The notes under the pieces were generated by a model, which saw nothing but the letters and a program-made list of their open reading frames with translations, was not told where the DNA came from and did no database searches. A stretch of 64,000 bases of DNA, from NCBI RefSeq assembly GCF_913774235.1, contig NZ_CAJYDW010000009.1, positions 17,281 through 81,280 on the forward strand, in the 5' to 3' direction. Position 1 is the stretch's first letter; every line of letters begins with the position of its first letter. Below are positions 50,412 to 59,594 of this stretch, in pieces. The stretch is from an uncultured Pseudomonas sp. (GTDB lineage: Bacteria; Pseudomonadota; Gammaproteobacteria; Pseudomonadales; Pseudomonadaceae). The position numbers and the translations under genes are program-made.

Positions 50412-50819
50412 TCAGGCCAACCGCGCCGCACCTACCCGCCGGCCATCCACGCTCAAGGCGCCGGCGCCGAAGGCCGCCACCTGCAACAGACCACCGGCGA
50501 TGGCCAGGTTCTTGAGGAAGTGGATCAGCTGGTTCTGGTCGGCGAAGTGGTTGTGGAACACCGCGGCGGTGACCAGGGTGAAGGCGGCCATGGCCAGCGC
50601 CACAGTGCGGGTGCGGTAGCCGATCAGCAGCAGGCTGGCGAGGCCCAGCTCGACTGCCAGGGCGCCCAGGTAGGCTAGGTCCGGGAAGGGCATGCCCATG
50701 GCGGCGATGTAGCCCTTGGTGGCGGCGGGGGCGAGCAGTTTGCCCACGCCGCTGAACAGGAAGAGGCTGGCCAGCAGCAGGCGGCCGGTGGTGGCGGTGA
50801 AGGCTTGGGTGGTGTTCAT
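50412..50819 (-). CDS. DoxX family membrane protein
   Basis: 135 aa, four hydrophobic segments: LLLASLFLFSGVGKLL, LAYLGALAVELGLASLLLIGY, ALAMAAFTLVTAAVFHNHF and LKNLAIAGGLLQVAAFGAGAL. This is the normal DoxX layout (YphA-like). It may contribute to respiratory or redox detoxification at the membrane. Separated from the plus-strand run at 51116 by a 296-bp divergent region without visible genes. Confidence 0.85.
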   Translation of the reverse strand: MNTTQAFTATTGRLLLASLFLFSGVGKLLAPAATKGYIAAMGMPFPDLAYLGALAVELGLASLLLIGYRTRTVALAMAAFTLVTAAVFHNHFADQNQLIHFLKNLAIAGGLLQVAAFGAGALSVDGRRVGAARLA

Positions 50820-51115
50820 CGTCAGCTGTCCTTTCGAGGTCTGGCATCCGGCGTGGATGCGATGGGCGCAGATTAATGTCCACCTTGAATTCGATTAAGT
50901 AGCCAAATGGCGTTTTACTGTCATGCCTGAGTTGACTGTTCAATGCGTTCGGGCCGTTGTTGTGACCTGAATCCTTTCACCTGCACGCCACAGCACAGAC
51001 GTACAAAAACCAGCACAGACGTCCAAGGCCGCTCCCCAGTGTCCGGGCGAAAGTCCGCCCCATCGACGGCGCGGGGCCTTTCTCGCAGCCGACTCTCTCA
51101 TCAGGAGGATGGGCC

Positions 51116-51541
51116 ATGCGCGAGGCGCGGCTGGATCTGGGACTCTTGTTCCTGCGCCTGGGTGGCGCCGGGTTGTTGTTGGCGGTACATGGCTTGCCCA
51201 AGGCGCTGAACTTCCGCCAGCAACTCGGCCTGATCGAGGACCCGCTGCACCTGGGCGCCTGGCCGACGCTGGCCTTCGCCGTGTTCGCCGAGGTCCTCTG
51301 CCCGCTGCTGATCGCCCTGGGCTGGGCGACCCGCCTGGCCTGCCTGCCGATCCTGATGCTGCTGCTCATCGCGCTGGTGGCGGTGCATCCGGAGTGGTCG
51401 CTGGAGCAGGGCCAATTCGGCTGGCTGCTGCTGGTGCTGTTCGGCACCCTGGCGCTCACCGGGCCGGGTCGCTATTCGCTGGCGGCCTGGCTGGCCCGCC
51501 GCCGCGCCCCCCGGGGCGGCTTCGCGAGGGTGCTGTCATGA
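51116..51541 (+). CDS. DoxX family membrane protein
   Basis: 141 aa. Segments LFLRLGGAGLLLAVHGLPKAL and AEVLCPLLIALGWATRLACLPI are typical of DoxX. GGAGG lies a few bases before the ATG. Its stop codon overlaps the start of the ABM-domain gene (ATGA), placing it first in a six- or seven-gene run. A second DoxX (50412-50819) reads away from it. Confidence 0.85.
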   Translation: MREARLDLGLLFLRLGGAGLLLAVHGLPKALNFRQQLGLIEDPLHLGAWPTLAFAVFAEVLCPLLIALGWATRLACLPILMLLLIALVAVHPEWSLEQGQFGWLLLVLFGTLALTGPGRYSLAAWLARRRAPRGGFARVLS

Positions 51542-52167
51542 CCGCCGCAGTCGGGCAAGACCCGCAACAGGCCCACGGCCGCATCGTCACCCTGGTGATC
51601 CGTCACCAGCCCCTGGCCGGCCAGCACCAGGCCTACCAGCGCTGGTTGCAGCGCGCGGTCACCGCCGCCCGCGCGGCCTGTGGTCATCTCGGCGTGGACG
51701 TCATCCCGCCGGCCGAGGAGGGCGCCGCCTTTACCACCCTGGTGCGCTTCGCCGACGTCGACCAGTTGCAGGCCTGGCTGGCTTCGCCAGAGCGCCAGGC
51801 GCTGATCGCCGAGGTGGCGCCGCTGCTGCGCGAGGCCGATGCCCCCGAGGTGCATGCCGATGCCGAATTCTGGTTCAACCCGCCACGCCCCGGCGTGCGC
51901 CCGCCACCGGCCTGGAAGCAGGCGGTGCTGACCTACCTGGTCATCGCGCCCCTGACGATGCTGATCCCGCCGCTGTGGCAGCCGCTGTTCGCGCGCTATC
52001 CGGCGCTGGCCGGGCCGGTGCCGAGCAATCTGCTGATCACCCTGTGCATCGTGCCGCTGGTGGTGTTCCTGATCATGCCCAGGGTGAGCCGCCTGTGCGC
52101 GCCCTGGCTCAACGCCCGCTCGGGCGCCTTTTCCACTCCCCCCACCGCTAGAGGCGAACAACCATGA
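51538..52167 (+). CDS. ABM-domain protein with two C-terminal membrane segments
   Basis: 209 aa. Residues about 15-110 form an antibiotic biosynthesis monooxygenase (ABM, ferredoxin-like) domain (IVTLVIRHQPLAGQHQAYQRWLQRAVTAA; FTTLVRFADVDQLQAWLASPERQALI). Two hydrophobic helices follow (VLTYLVIAPLTMLIPPLW and LLITLCIVPLVVFLIMP). It has 4-bp overlaps on both sides (ATGA with DoxX and with the esterase). Substrate unknown; probably a membrane-anchored quinol- or heme-related oxygenase-like protein. Confidence 0.75.
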   Translation: MTAAVGQDPQQAHGRIVTLVIRHQPLAGQHQAYQRWLQRAVTAARAACGHLGVDVIPPAEEGAAFTTLVRFADVDQLQAWLASPERQALIAEVAPLLREADAPEVHADAEFWFNPPRPGVRPPPAWKQAVLTYLVIAPLTMLIPPLWQPLFARYPALAGPVPSNLLITLCIVPLVVFLIMPRVSRLCAPWLNARSGAFSTPPTARGEQP

Positions 52168-52982
52168 GCACCTTCACCACCCGCGACGGCGTCGAGATCT
52201 ATTTCAAGGACTGGGGCAGCGGCAAGCCCGTGCTGCTCAGCCACGGCTGGCCGCTGGACGCCGACATGTGGGACTACCAGCTGCACCACCTGGCCAGCCA
52301 CGGCTACCGCGCCATCGCCTTCGATCGCCGCGGCTTCGGCCGCTCCGACCAGCCCTGGAATGGCTACGACTACGACACCTTCGCCGACGACATCAAGGAG
52401 CTGATCGAGCACCTGGATCTGCGCGACGTCACCCTGGTGGGCTTTTCCATGGGCGGTGGCGACGTCAGCCGCTACCTGGCGCGCCACGGTTCGGCGCGGG
52501 TCGCCAAGCTGGCGCTGCTGGGCGCCGTCACCCCGCTGTTCGGTCAGAAGCCGGACTTCCCCCAGGGCGTCGATAAAGGCGTCTTCGACGGCATTCGCAG
52601 TGGATTGCTTAAAGATCGTGCCCAGTTCCTCGCCGACTTCGCGCCGATCTTCTATGGCACCAACCAGGGCCAGGCCGTCTCCGCGGGCGTCTTCACCCAG
52701 ACCCTCAACATCGCCCTGCTGGCCTCGCTGAAAGGCACCCTGGACTGCGTCACCGCCTTCTCCGAGACCGACTTCCGCCCGGACATGGCCAAGATCGACG
52801 TGCCGACCCTGGTGATCCACGGCGACGCCGACCAGGTGGTGCCTTTCGAAACCACCGGCAAGCTGGCCGCCGAGGCGATCCGCGGCGCCGAACTCAAGGT
52901 GTATGCCGGTGCCCCCCACGGCTTCGCGGTGACCCACGCCGAGCAGCTGAACCAGGACCTGCTGGCCTTCGTGGCGAGCTGA
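52164..52982 (+). CDS. Alpha/beta hydrolase, aryl esterase / cofactor-free haloperoxidase type
   Basis: 272 aa. Catalytic triad Ser95 (GFSMGGGD), Asp223 (HGDADQVVPFETTG) and His252 (APHGFAVTH), each one residue on from the Ser94/Asp222/His251 triad known for the Pseudomonas fluorescens aryl esterase. Oxyanion segment SHGWPLDADMW near 27. Such enzymes hydrolyse aryl esters and make peracids. Coupled by ATGA to the preceding gene. Confidence 0.93.
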   Translation: MSTFTTRDGVEIYFKDWGSGKPVLLSHGWPLDADMWDYQLHHLASHGYRAIAFDRRGFGRSDQPWNGYDYDTFADDIKELIEHLDLRDVTLVGFSMGGGDVSRYLARHGSARVAKLALLGAVTPLFGQKPDFPQGVDKGVFDGIRSGLLKDRAQFLADFAPIFYGTNQGQAVSAGVFTQTLNIALLASLKGTLDCVTAFSETDFRPDMAKIDVPTLVIHGDADQVVPFETTGKLAAEAIRGAELKVYAGAPHGFAVTHAEQLNQDLLAFVAS

Positions 52983-53039
52983 GCACCGGCCCGGGCAGCG
53001 GGTGCTGTCCGGGCTTCTGACCCTGCCCCTGGAGGTCCC

Positions 53040-54881
53040 ATGCAACACGCCGATCTGATCCTGCACAACGGCAAGCTCCACACCGTCGATCCCGAGCGTC
53101 CCGAGGCCACTGCGGTCGCCATCAAGGACGGCGTCTTCCTCGCCGTGGGCAGCGACAGCGCGGCCATGGCCCATCGCGGTCCGGCCACCCAGGTGGTCGA
53201 TCTGCGCGGCCGCCGCGCCATTCCCGGCCTCAACGACTCCCACCTGCACCTGATCCGCGGCGGCCTCAACTACAACCTGGAACTGCGCTGGGAGGGCGTG
53301 CCCTCGCTGGCCGATGCCCTGCGTATGCTCAAGGACCAGGCCGAGCGCACCCCGGCGCCCCAGTGGGTGCGGGTGGTGGGCGGCTGGAACGAATTCCAGT
53401 TCGCCGAGCGACGCCTGCCGACCCTGGACGAACTCAACCAGGCGGCGCCGGACACCCCGGTGTTCATCCTCCACCTCTACGACCGGGCGCTGCTCAATCG
53501 CGCCGCCCTGCGGGTGGTCGGCTACACCAGGGACACCCCCAATCCCCCGGGCGGCGAGATCCAGCGCGATGCTCGCGGCGAACCCACCGGCATGCTCATC
53601 GCCCGGCCCAACGCCATGATCCTCTACGCCACCCTGGCCAAGGGGCCCAAGCTGCCGTTGGAGTACCAGGTCAACTCCACCCGCCAGTTCATGCGCGAAC
53701 TCAATCGCCTGGGGCTGACCAGCGCCATCGATGCCGGCGGCGGCTTCCAGAACTACCCGGACGACTACCAGGTGATCCAGGAACTGGCCGATGCCGACCA
53801 GCTCACCGTGCGCATCGCCTACAACCTCTTCACCCAGCGACCCAAGGAAGAGCTGACCGACTTCAAGAACTGGACCAGCAGCGTCACCCTGCACCAGGGC
53901 ACCGACTTCCTGCGGCACAACGGCGCTGGCGAGATGCTCGCCTTCTCCGCAGCCGACTTCGAGGACTTCCTCGAACCGCGCCCGGATCTGCCAGCCACCA
54001 TGGAGGCCGACCTGGAACCCGTGGTGCGCCACCTGGTGGAGCAGCGCTGGCCGTTCCGCCTGCACGCCACCTACGACGAATCCATCTCGCGCATGCTCGA
54101 CGTCTTCGAGAGGGTCAATCGCGACGTACCCTTCAATGGCCTGCCCTGGTTCTTCGACCACGCCGAGACCATCAGCCCGCGCAACATCGAGCGGGTCAAG
54201 GCGCTGGGCGGCGGCATCGCCATCCAGGACCGCATGGCCTTCCAGGGCGAATACTTCGTCGACCGCTACGGCGCCCAGGCTGCCGAGCAGACCCCGCCGA
54301 TCCAGCGGATGCTCGCCGCTGGTGTACCGGTGGGGGCGGGGACCGACGCCACCCGGGTGTCCAGCTACAACCCCTGGACCTCGCTGTACTGGCTGGTGAG
54401 TGGCCGCACCGTCGGTGGCCTGGCGCTCTACCAAGAGGGCCTGCCGCGGGCCACCGCCCTGCAGCTGTTCACCCAGGGCAGTGCCTGGTTCTCCTCGGAA
54501 CAGGGCAAGAAGGGCCAACTGCGGGTGGGCCAACTGGCCGACGTGGCGGTGCTCTCGGCGGACTTCTTCAGCGTCGAGGAAGAGGCCATCAAGCACCTGG
54601 AGTCGGTGCTCACCGTGGTCGGTGGCCGCATCGTCCATGGCGCCGAGGAATTCGATCGCCTGGGGCCGGCGCCCTTGCCGGTCACGCCGGACTGGTCGCC
54701 GGTGGTCAAGGTGCCCGGTCACTGGAAACCCGGTGCGCCCTTGCAGGCCGCCGTGCACCAGTGCGCCGGCGCCTGTTCCGTGCATGGCCACGGCCATGAG
54801 CGGGCGCGCCAGAGCCGGGTGCCGGTGAGCGATTTCAGCGGCTTCTGGGGCGCCTTCGGCTGCTCCTGCTTCAGCTTCTGA
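53040..54881 (+). CDS. YtcJ-like amidohydrolase with a Cys/His-rich C-terminal tail
   Basis: 613 aa metal-dependent amidohydrolase. HxH motif His68/His70 in GLNDSHLHLIRGG, and the terminal metal/catalytic Asp436 in GAGTDATRVSSYNPW. After the domain ends near 555 there is an extra tail containing CAGACSVHGHGHERA and GCSCFSF, rich in Cys and His and possibly metal-binding. GGAGG precedes the ATG. Substrate is unknown; YtcJ relatives act on N-acyl or aryl amides. Confidence 0.88.
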   Translation: MQHADLILHNGKLHTVDPERPEATAVAIKDGVFLAVGSDSAAMAHRGPATQVVDLRGRRAIPGLNDSHLHLIRGGLNYNLELRWEGVPSLADALRMLKDQAERTPAPQWVRVVGGWNEFQFAERRLPTLDELNQAAPDTPVFILHLYDRALLNRAALRVVGYTRDTPNPPGGEIQRDARGEPTGMLIARPNAMILYATLAKGPKLPLEYQVNSTRQFMRELNRLGLTSAIDAGGGFQNYPDDYQVIQELADADQLTVRIAYNLFTQRPKEELTDFKNWTSSVTLHQGTDFLRHNGAGEMLAFSAADFEDFLEPRPDLPATMEADLEPVVRHLVEQRWPFRLHATYDESISRMLDVFERVNRDVPFNGLPWFFDHAETISPRNIERVKALGGGIAIQDRMAFQGEYFVDRYGAQAAEQTPPIQRMLAAGVPVGAGTDATRVSSYNPWTSLYWLVSGRTVGGLALYQEGLPRATALQLFTQGSAWFSSEQGKKGQLRVGQLADVAVLSADFFSVEEEAIKHLESVLTVVGGRIVHGAEEFDRLGPAPLPVTPDWSPVVKVPGHWKPGAPLQAAVHQCAGACSVHGHGHERARQSRVPVSDFSGFWGAFGCSCFSF

Positions 54882-54892
54882 GGACCGCCGCC

Positions 54893-56488
54893 ATGACCGC
54901 CGCCACCCTCACGCCCAACACTGCCTCGCCCTGGCAACCGTTGCGCCAGCGCACCTTTCGCTGGCTGTGGCTGGCCAGCATCGCCTCCAACATCGGTACC
55001 TGGATGCACGAGGTGGGCGCCGGCTGGCTGATGACCTCGCTGTCGGCCAGCCCGCTGGCGGTGGCCCTGGTGCAGGTGGCGGGGGCGCTGCCGATGTTTT
55101 TGCTGGCGCTGCCGGCCGGCGCCCTGGCCGACATCGTCGACCGGCGCCGCTACCTGCTCGGCGTGCAGCTGTGGATGGCCGCGGTAGCCCTGGCCTTGGC
55201 CGGCCTGACCCTGGCCGGCTGGATGAGCGTGCCGCTGCTGCTGGGCCTGACCCTGGCCATGGGCGTGGGCACCGCGCTGATGCTGCCGGCCTGGTCGGCG
55301 CTCACCCCCGAGCTGGTGGATAAAAGCGAACTGCCCGCGGCCATCGCCCTGTCCAGCCTGGGCATGAACGTGGCCCGCGCCCTGGGGCCGGCGCTGGCCG
55401 GGGTGCTGGTCAGCCTGGCCGGTCCCTGGCTGACCTTCGCCCTGAATGCCGTGTCCTTCTTCGCCGTCATCGTCGCGCTCCTGACTTGGCGGCGCCAACC
55501 TGCAGCCGCCGTGCTGCCCGCGGAGCGCCTCTTGGGCGCGGTCCGGGTCGGTTTCCGCTACGCCCGCAGCTCGCCCCAGCTGCAGATGGTGCTGGCCCGG
55601 ACCGCCGCGTTTTTTCTCGGCGCCAGCGCCGGCATGGCCCTGCTCCCGCTGCTGGTCCGCCAGGCCCTGCAGGGCACCGCCCTGGATTTCGGCATCCTGC
55701 TCGGTTGCGTGGGCCTGGGCGCCATCGGCGGCGCCATGCTCTTGCCGCGGCTGCGCGAAAGACTCTCCAGCGATCTGCTGGTGGCTGGCGCCAGCGCCCT
55801 CTATGCCCTCGTTCTGCTGGGACTGGCCTGGATCCGTGACTTCGCCTGGCTGCTGCCGGTGATGCTCGCCAGCGGCCTGGCCTGGATCGCCGTGCTCTCC
55901 AGCCTGCAGGTGGCGGCCCAGACCGCCGTCCCCGGCTGGGTCAGGGCCCGCGCCCTGGCCGTCTACATCCTGGTGTTCTTCGGCACCAGCGCCCTGGGCG
56001 GCACCCTCTGGGGCGCCGTGGCCAGTCACTTCTCCCTGAGCTTGGCCCTGAGCGCGGCCGCCGCGGTGCTGCTGGCCGGCATCGTCCTGACCTGGCGCCT
56101 GCGCCTGCCGGTCACCCCGGCGGCGGACATAGCCCCCGCGCTGCACTGGCCGACCCCGCTGCTCGACGACTCCCTGGATCGCGAGCGCGGCCCGGTGCTG
56201 GTCACCCTGGAATACGACATCGCCCCCGAACACGGCCCGGCCTTTCGCCAGGCCATGCAGGCGGTCGGCGGCATGCGCCGGCGCAACGGCGCCTTCTCCT
56301 GGGCCCTGCTGCAGGACAGCGCCGAGCCGCGCCGCTGGCAGGAATTGTTCTGCGACGAATCCTGGCTGGAGCACCTGCGCCACCACCACCGCGTCACCCA
56401 GGGCGAACAGCGCCTGGAAGCGGCGGCGCGGCAATACCAGACCCCCGGCGTACCCATCGCCATCCGCCATCTCCTGGGCGGCGCCTAG
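54893..56488 (+). CDS. MFS exporter (DHA3/EntS-like) with C-terminal ABM-like domain
   Basis: 531 aa. MFS domain to about residue 405 (FRWLWLASIASNIGTWMHEVGAGWLM; motif A ALADIVDRRRYLLG). The remaining about 110 residues (VLVTLEYDIAPEHGPAFRQAMQAVGGMRRRNGAFSWALLQD) look like an ABM-type ferredoxin-like domain. Fusion of an exporter with such a domain, in an operon that also encodes a membrane ABM protein (51538), suggests a shared ligand or cofactor. Start 12 bp after the amidohydrolase stop. Confidence 0.82.
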   Translation: MTAATLTPNTASPWQPLRQRTFRWLWLASIASNIGTWMHEVGAGWLMTSLSASPLAVALVQVAGALPMFLLALPAGALADIVDRRRYLLGVQLWMAAVALALAGLTLAGWMSVPLLLGLTLAMGVGTALMLPAWSALTPELVDKSELPAAIALSSLGMNVARALGPALAGVLVSLAGPWLTFALNAVSFFAVIVALLTWRRQPAAAVLPAERLLGAVRVGFRYARSSPQLQMVLARTAAFFLGASAGMALLPLLVRQALQGTALDFGILLGCVGLGAIGGAMLLPRLRERLSSDLLVAGASALYALVLLGLAWIRDFAWLLPVMLASGLAWIAVLSSLQVAAQTAVPGWVRARALAVYILVFFGTSALGGTLWGAVASHFSLSLALSAAAAVLLAGIVLTWRLRLPVTPAADIAPALHWPTPLLDDSLDRERGPVLVTLEYDIAPEHGPAFRQAMQAVGGMRRRNGAFSWALLQDSAEPRRWQELFCDESWLEHLRHHHRVTQGEQRLEAAARQYQTPGVPIAIRHLLGGA

Positions 56489-56535
56489 CGCGGCCCTGCC
56501 TTTCAACCCCACCACCACTCCCTGAGGACTCCACC

Positions 56536-57159
56536 ATGAGCAAGCCCTACAACCGTCTCGACAAGAACGATGCCGTCGTCCTGCTGATCGACCACCAGGC
56601 CGGTCTGATCTCCCTGGTGCAGGATTTCACCCCCAGCGACTTCAAGAACAACGTCCTGGCCCTGGCCAACAGCGCCAAGTTCTTCGGCCTGCCCACCATC
56701 CTCACCACCAGCTTCGAGCAGGGCCCCAACGGCCCGCTGGTACCCGAGTTGGTCGAACTGTTCCCCGAGGCGCCCTATATCGCCCGTCCGGGGCAGATCA
56801 ACGCCTGGGACAACCAGGACTTCGTCGCCGCCATCAAGGCCACCGGCCGCAAGCAATTGATCATCGCCGGCGTAGTCACTGACGTCTGCGTGGCCTTCCC
56901 GGCCCTGGCCGCCATCGCCGAAGGCTTCGACGTCTTCGTGGTGACCGATGCCTCCGGCACCTTCGACAAGACCGTGCAGCAGGCCGCCTGGGCACGCATG
57001 AGCGCCGCTGGCGTGCAGCTGATGAACTGGTTCAGCGTGGCCTGCGAACTGCACCGCGACTGGCGCAACGACATCGAGGGCCTGGGTGCCCTGCTGTCCA
57101 ACCACATCCCCAACTACCGCAACCTGATGACCAGCTACGCCAAGCTGGCCGCCAAATAA
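56536..57159 (+). CDS. Isochorismatase-family hydrolase, YcaC-like
   Basis: 207 aa. Asp19 (LLIDHQAG) and Cys118 (GVVTDVCVAF) correspond to the catalytic Asp and Cys of YcaC. YcaC-type proteins are octameric cysteine hydrolases of unknown natural substrate. Start at 56536 follows TGAGGACTCC. It is followed by a 10-bp stem hairpin (57173-57194), after which the lysR gene starts. Confidence 0.9.
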   Translation: MSKPYNRLDKNDAVVLLIDHQAGLISLVQDFTPSDFKNNVLALANSAKFFGLPTILTTSFEQGPNGPLVPELVELFPEAPYIARPGQINAWDNQDFVAAIKATGRKQLIIAGVVTDVCVAFPALAAIAEGFDVFVVTDASGTFDKTVQQAAWARMSAAGVQLMNWFSVACELHRDWRNDIEGLGALLSNHIPNYRNLMTSYAKLAAK

Positions 57160-57172
57160 CGGAAAAGACAGC

Positions 57173-57194
57173 CCGGCGCCTGCTCAGGCGCCGG
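57173..57194 (+). terminator. Hairpin between the YcaC-like gene and lysR
   Basis: CCGGCGCCTG-CT-CAGGCGCCGG, a perfect 10-bp stem, 13 bp after the YcaC stop. There is no T tract, so it may attenuate rather than end transcription into lysR. Confidence 0.5.
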
Positions 57195-57213
57195 ACCTTC
57201 GCGGAGGGATGCC

Positions 57214-58125
57214 GTGAACCGCAACGACCTGCGCCGTATCGACCTGCACCTGCTGGTGGTGTTCGAAAGCCTGATGCACGAGCGCAACCTCACCCGCACC
57301 GCGGAAAAGCTCTTTCTCGGCCAGCCGGCCATCAGCGCCGCCCTGGTGCGCCTGCGGCAATTCTTCGACGATCCCTTGCTGGTGCGTAGCGGTCGCGCCA
57401 TGGAGCCCACGCCGCGCGCCCTGGCCATCCTCGAACGGCTGCGCCCGGCGCTGGATGGCCTGTCCAATGCCTTGAGCGAGGTCGACGATTTCGATCCCGG
57501 CGCCAGCCGGGCGGTGTTCCGCATCGGCATGTCCGACGACGTCGAATGCGGCCTGCTGCCCCCGTTGCTGAGCCATCTGCGCGAGGTGGCGCCGCACTGC
57601 GTGCTGGTGGTGCGCAACGCCAACTTCCTGCTCCTGCCCGGCCTGCTGGCCAGTGGTGAGGTGTCCCTGGGCATCAGCTATACCACCCAGTTGCCGGCCA
57701 ACGCCAAGAGCCGCACCCTGAGGCACATCCGCGCCCTGGTGGTCCGCGCCGACAACGACCCCGCGCCCCTGAGCCTGGACGACTACTGCGCCCGGCCCCA
57801 TGTGCTGGTGTCCATGTCCGGCGATCTCTGCGGCAACATCGACGACGACCTGGCGCGCCTCGGCCGCAGCCGCAAGGTGGCCCTGGGCGTGCCCCACTTC
57901 AACGGTCTCGGTGCGCTGCTGGCCGGCAGTGACCTGCTCGCCACCGTGCCCGACTATGCCGCCCGGGCCTTGGCCGCAGGCGGCGGCCTGCGCTTCGAGG
58001 AGCCACCCTTTCCCATCGTCCCGGCCAGGCTGTCGCTGGTCTGGCGCGCCGCCCAGGATCAGGACCCGGGCGAACGCTGGCTACGGGGCGAAATCCTCAG
58101 GTTCATGGGCGAACCGGCTGCGTAA
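57214..58125 (+). CDS. LysR-family transcriptional regulator (GTG start)
   Basis: 303 aa. The start is GTG at 57214 with GGAGG at 57203-57207; the only nearby ATG (57209) runs into a stop after two codons, so GTG is well supported. HTH FESLMHERNLTRTAEKLFLGQPAISAALVRLRQFF. The preceding genes (DoxX through YcaC) lie on the same strand and are plausible targets. It ends tail to tail with the MFS gene at 58103, overlapping by 23 bp. Confidence 0.9.
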   Translation: MNRNDLRRIDLHLLVVFESLMHERNLTRTAEKLFLGQPAISAALVRLRQFFDDPLLVRSGRAMEPTPRALAILERLRPALDGLSNALSEVDDFDPGASRAVFRIGMSDDVECGLLPPLLSHLREVAPHCVLVVRNANFLLLPGLLASGEVSLGISYTTQLPANAKSRTLRHIRALVVRADNDPAPLSLDDYCARPHVLVSMSGDLCGNIDDDLARLGRSRKVALGVPHFNGLGALLAGSDLLATVPDYAARALAAGGGLRFEEPPFPIVPARLSLVWRAAQDQDPGERWLRGEILRFMGEPAA

Positions 58126-59347
58126 GCCCAGCCGGCTGCTCGGCCGCCGCCCCGGAAATCCGCATGCCACGGGTCTCCTTGCCGAAGGCCACGAACACGG
58201 CGATCAACACCGCCACGGTGCCCGCCACGATGGCCATGGCCAGGCCATAGTTGCCGCCGTGGGCCGCGGCGATCTGCGCCTGCAGGGTGGCGTTGACCGA
58301 GGCCAGCAGGTTGCCCATCTGGTAGACGAAGCCCGGCAGCACGGCGCGCGCATTGCCCGGCACCAGTTCGTTGAGATAGGTGGGGACCACACCCCAGGCG
58401 CCCTGCACCATGAACTGCATCAGGAAGGCGCCGATGCCCAGCGTCCAGGAACCGCTGGCGAAGGCCCACAGCGGCAGGATCGGCAGCGACAGCAGGGCGG
58501 CCAGCATGATCGCCTTCTTGCGCCCGATGCGCTCCGAGAGCGAGCCGAAGAACACCCCGCCGAGCATCGCCGCGATGTTGTAGCCGATGGCGATCAGGCT
58601 CACGGTGTGGGCATCGAACTGGTGCTGCACCTTGAGGAAGGTCGGATAGAGATCCTGGGTGCCGTGACTGAAGAAATTGAAGCAGGCCATCAGCAGCACC
58701 ATGTACAGGCAGATCTTCCAGTGCTGGCGCAGGATCGGCAGCAGGGCGGTGCTCTCCTGGCGTTCGCGCGCGGCCAGCCACACTGGCGATTCCGGCACCT
58801 TGAAGTAGATGAAGGGCAGCAGCAGGATCGGCAGGGCGCCGATCAGGAACAGGCCACGCCAGCCCACCGCGGTGAAGAACAACCCGTAGGCGATGGAGGC
58901 GAGCAGGTAGCCGCAGGGATAGCCGGCCTGGAAGATCCCCGACATCAGCCCGCGCGAGCGATCCGGGATGGTTTCCATCGCCAGCGACGAGGCCACGCCC
59001 CAGATACCGCCCATGGCCACGCCGTAGAGGATGCGGAAGGCCATGAACGCCATGAAGGTCGGCGACCAGGCAGAGAGAATCTCGAACAGCGAGAACAGCA
59101 CGATGTTGAGCATCAGGATCGGCTTGCGCCCATGGCGTTCGGCCAGGCGCCCGAACAGCAGGGCCCCCACCGGCCGCACCGCCAGGGTCAACATGATCGC
59201 CAGAGACACGTCGGTCACGGAGTCCTGGAAGTACTGCGCCAGGTTGCTGAGAACGAACACCAGGATGAAGAAATCGAAGGCATCCAGCGTCCAGCTGGCG
59301 AAGGTGGCAAAGGCCACGTTGCGCTGCGTAGAGGTCCAGGTAGACAT
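58103..59347 (-). CDS. MFS carboxylate transporter (JEN/ShiA-like SHS family)
   Basis: 414 aa. The opening NVAFATFASWTLDAFDFFILVFVLSNLA has the DxFD motif of SHS/JEN1 proton symporters, motif A is LFGRLAERHGRKPILM and motif B-like YGVAMGGIWGVASSLAMETIPDRSRG. Members import lactate, pyruvate or related acids. CAAGGAGATCGCC precedes the ATG. Convergent with lysR and probably monocistronic. Confidence 0.85.
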   Translation of the reverse strand: MSTWTSTQRNVAFATFASWTLDAFDFFILVFVLSNLAQYFQDSVTDVSLAIMLTLAVRPVGALLFGRLAERHGRKPILMLNIVLFSLFEILSAWSPTFMAFMAFRILYGVAMGGIWGVASSLAMETIPDRSRGLMSGIFQAGYPCGYLLASIAYGLFFTAVGWRGLFLIGALPILLLPFIYFKVPESPVWLAARERQESTALLPILRQHWKICLYMVLLMACFNFFSHGTQDLYPTFLKVQHQFDAHTVSLIAIGYNIAAMLGGVFFGSLSERIGRKKAIMLAALLSLPILPLWAFASGSWTLGIGAFLMQFMVQGAWGVVPTYLNELVPGNARAVLPGFVYQMGNLLASVNATLQAQIAAAHGGNYGLAMAIVAGTVAVLIAVFVAFGKETRGMRISGAAAEQPAGLTQPVRP

Positions 59348-59511
59348 GGCGATCTCCTTGCCCGAAGGGCTTCCCGTCCCTGGCGGCCGGGGAGGGGAGG
59401 CGACTAGGTTTTAGTGGTTGTGCCACCAGCCTCCCCCCGCCCGGCTTACCAGAGCCTTAAGGTGGACATCACCGTCTGCCCTGCCTGACCGAGGGTCGCC
59501 ATCAGCCGCAT

Positions 59512-59550
59512 CGATAAGCGCTATCCGCCGGTACGATTTATTGCGGAGGG
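59512..59550 (+). promoter_or_regulatory. Upstream element shared with the small exported protein gene at 63183
   Basis: The 39-bp segment has the core CGCTATCC-N2-CGG-N-ACGATTT and lies 83 bp before the lipoprotein ATG; a same-length match (about 29-30 of 39 identical) lies at 63097-63135, 86 bp before the next small exported protein. The centre is an imperfect dyad (TATCCGCCGGTA). It is probably a promoter or regulator site; the regulator is unknown. Confidence 0.5.
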
Positions 59551-59594
59551 GGTCGGCTTTCTACGATGGCTCCATATTGTTCGGAGCCACTCCC

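Noticed and set aside
51996..54797. 933-codon minus-strand open frame
   Set aside because: Antisense to the esterase and amidohydrolase, both with complete catalytic motifs; no domain visible in the long frame.
54719..56518. 599-codon minus-strand open frame rich in Gln and Gly
   Set aside because: Antisense shadow of the MFS-ABM gene; repetitive composition and no membrane or domain pattern.
57800..59407. 535-codon plus-strand frame across lysR and the MFS gene
   Set aside because: It changes from out-of-frame lysR to antisense MFS and has only shadow composition.
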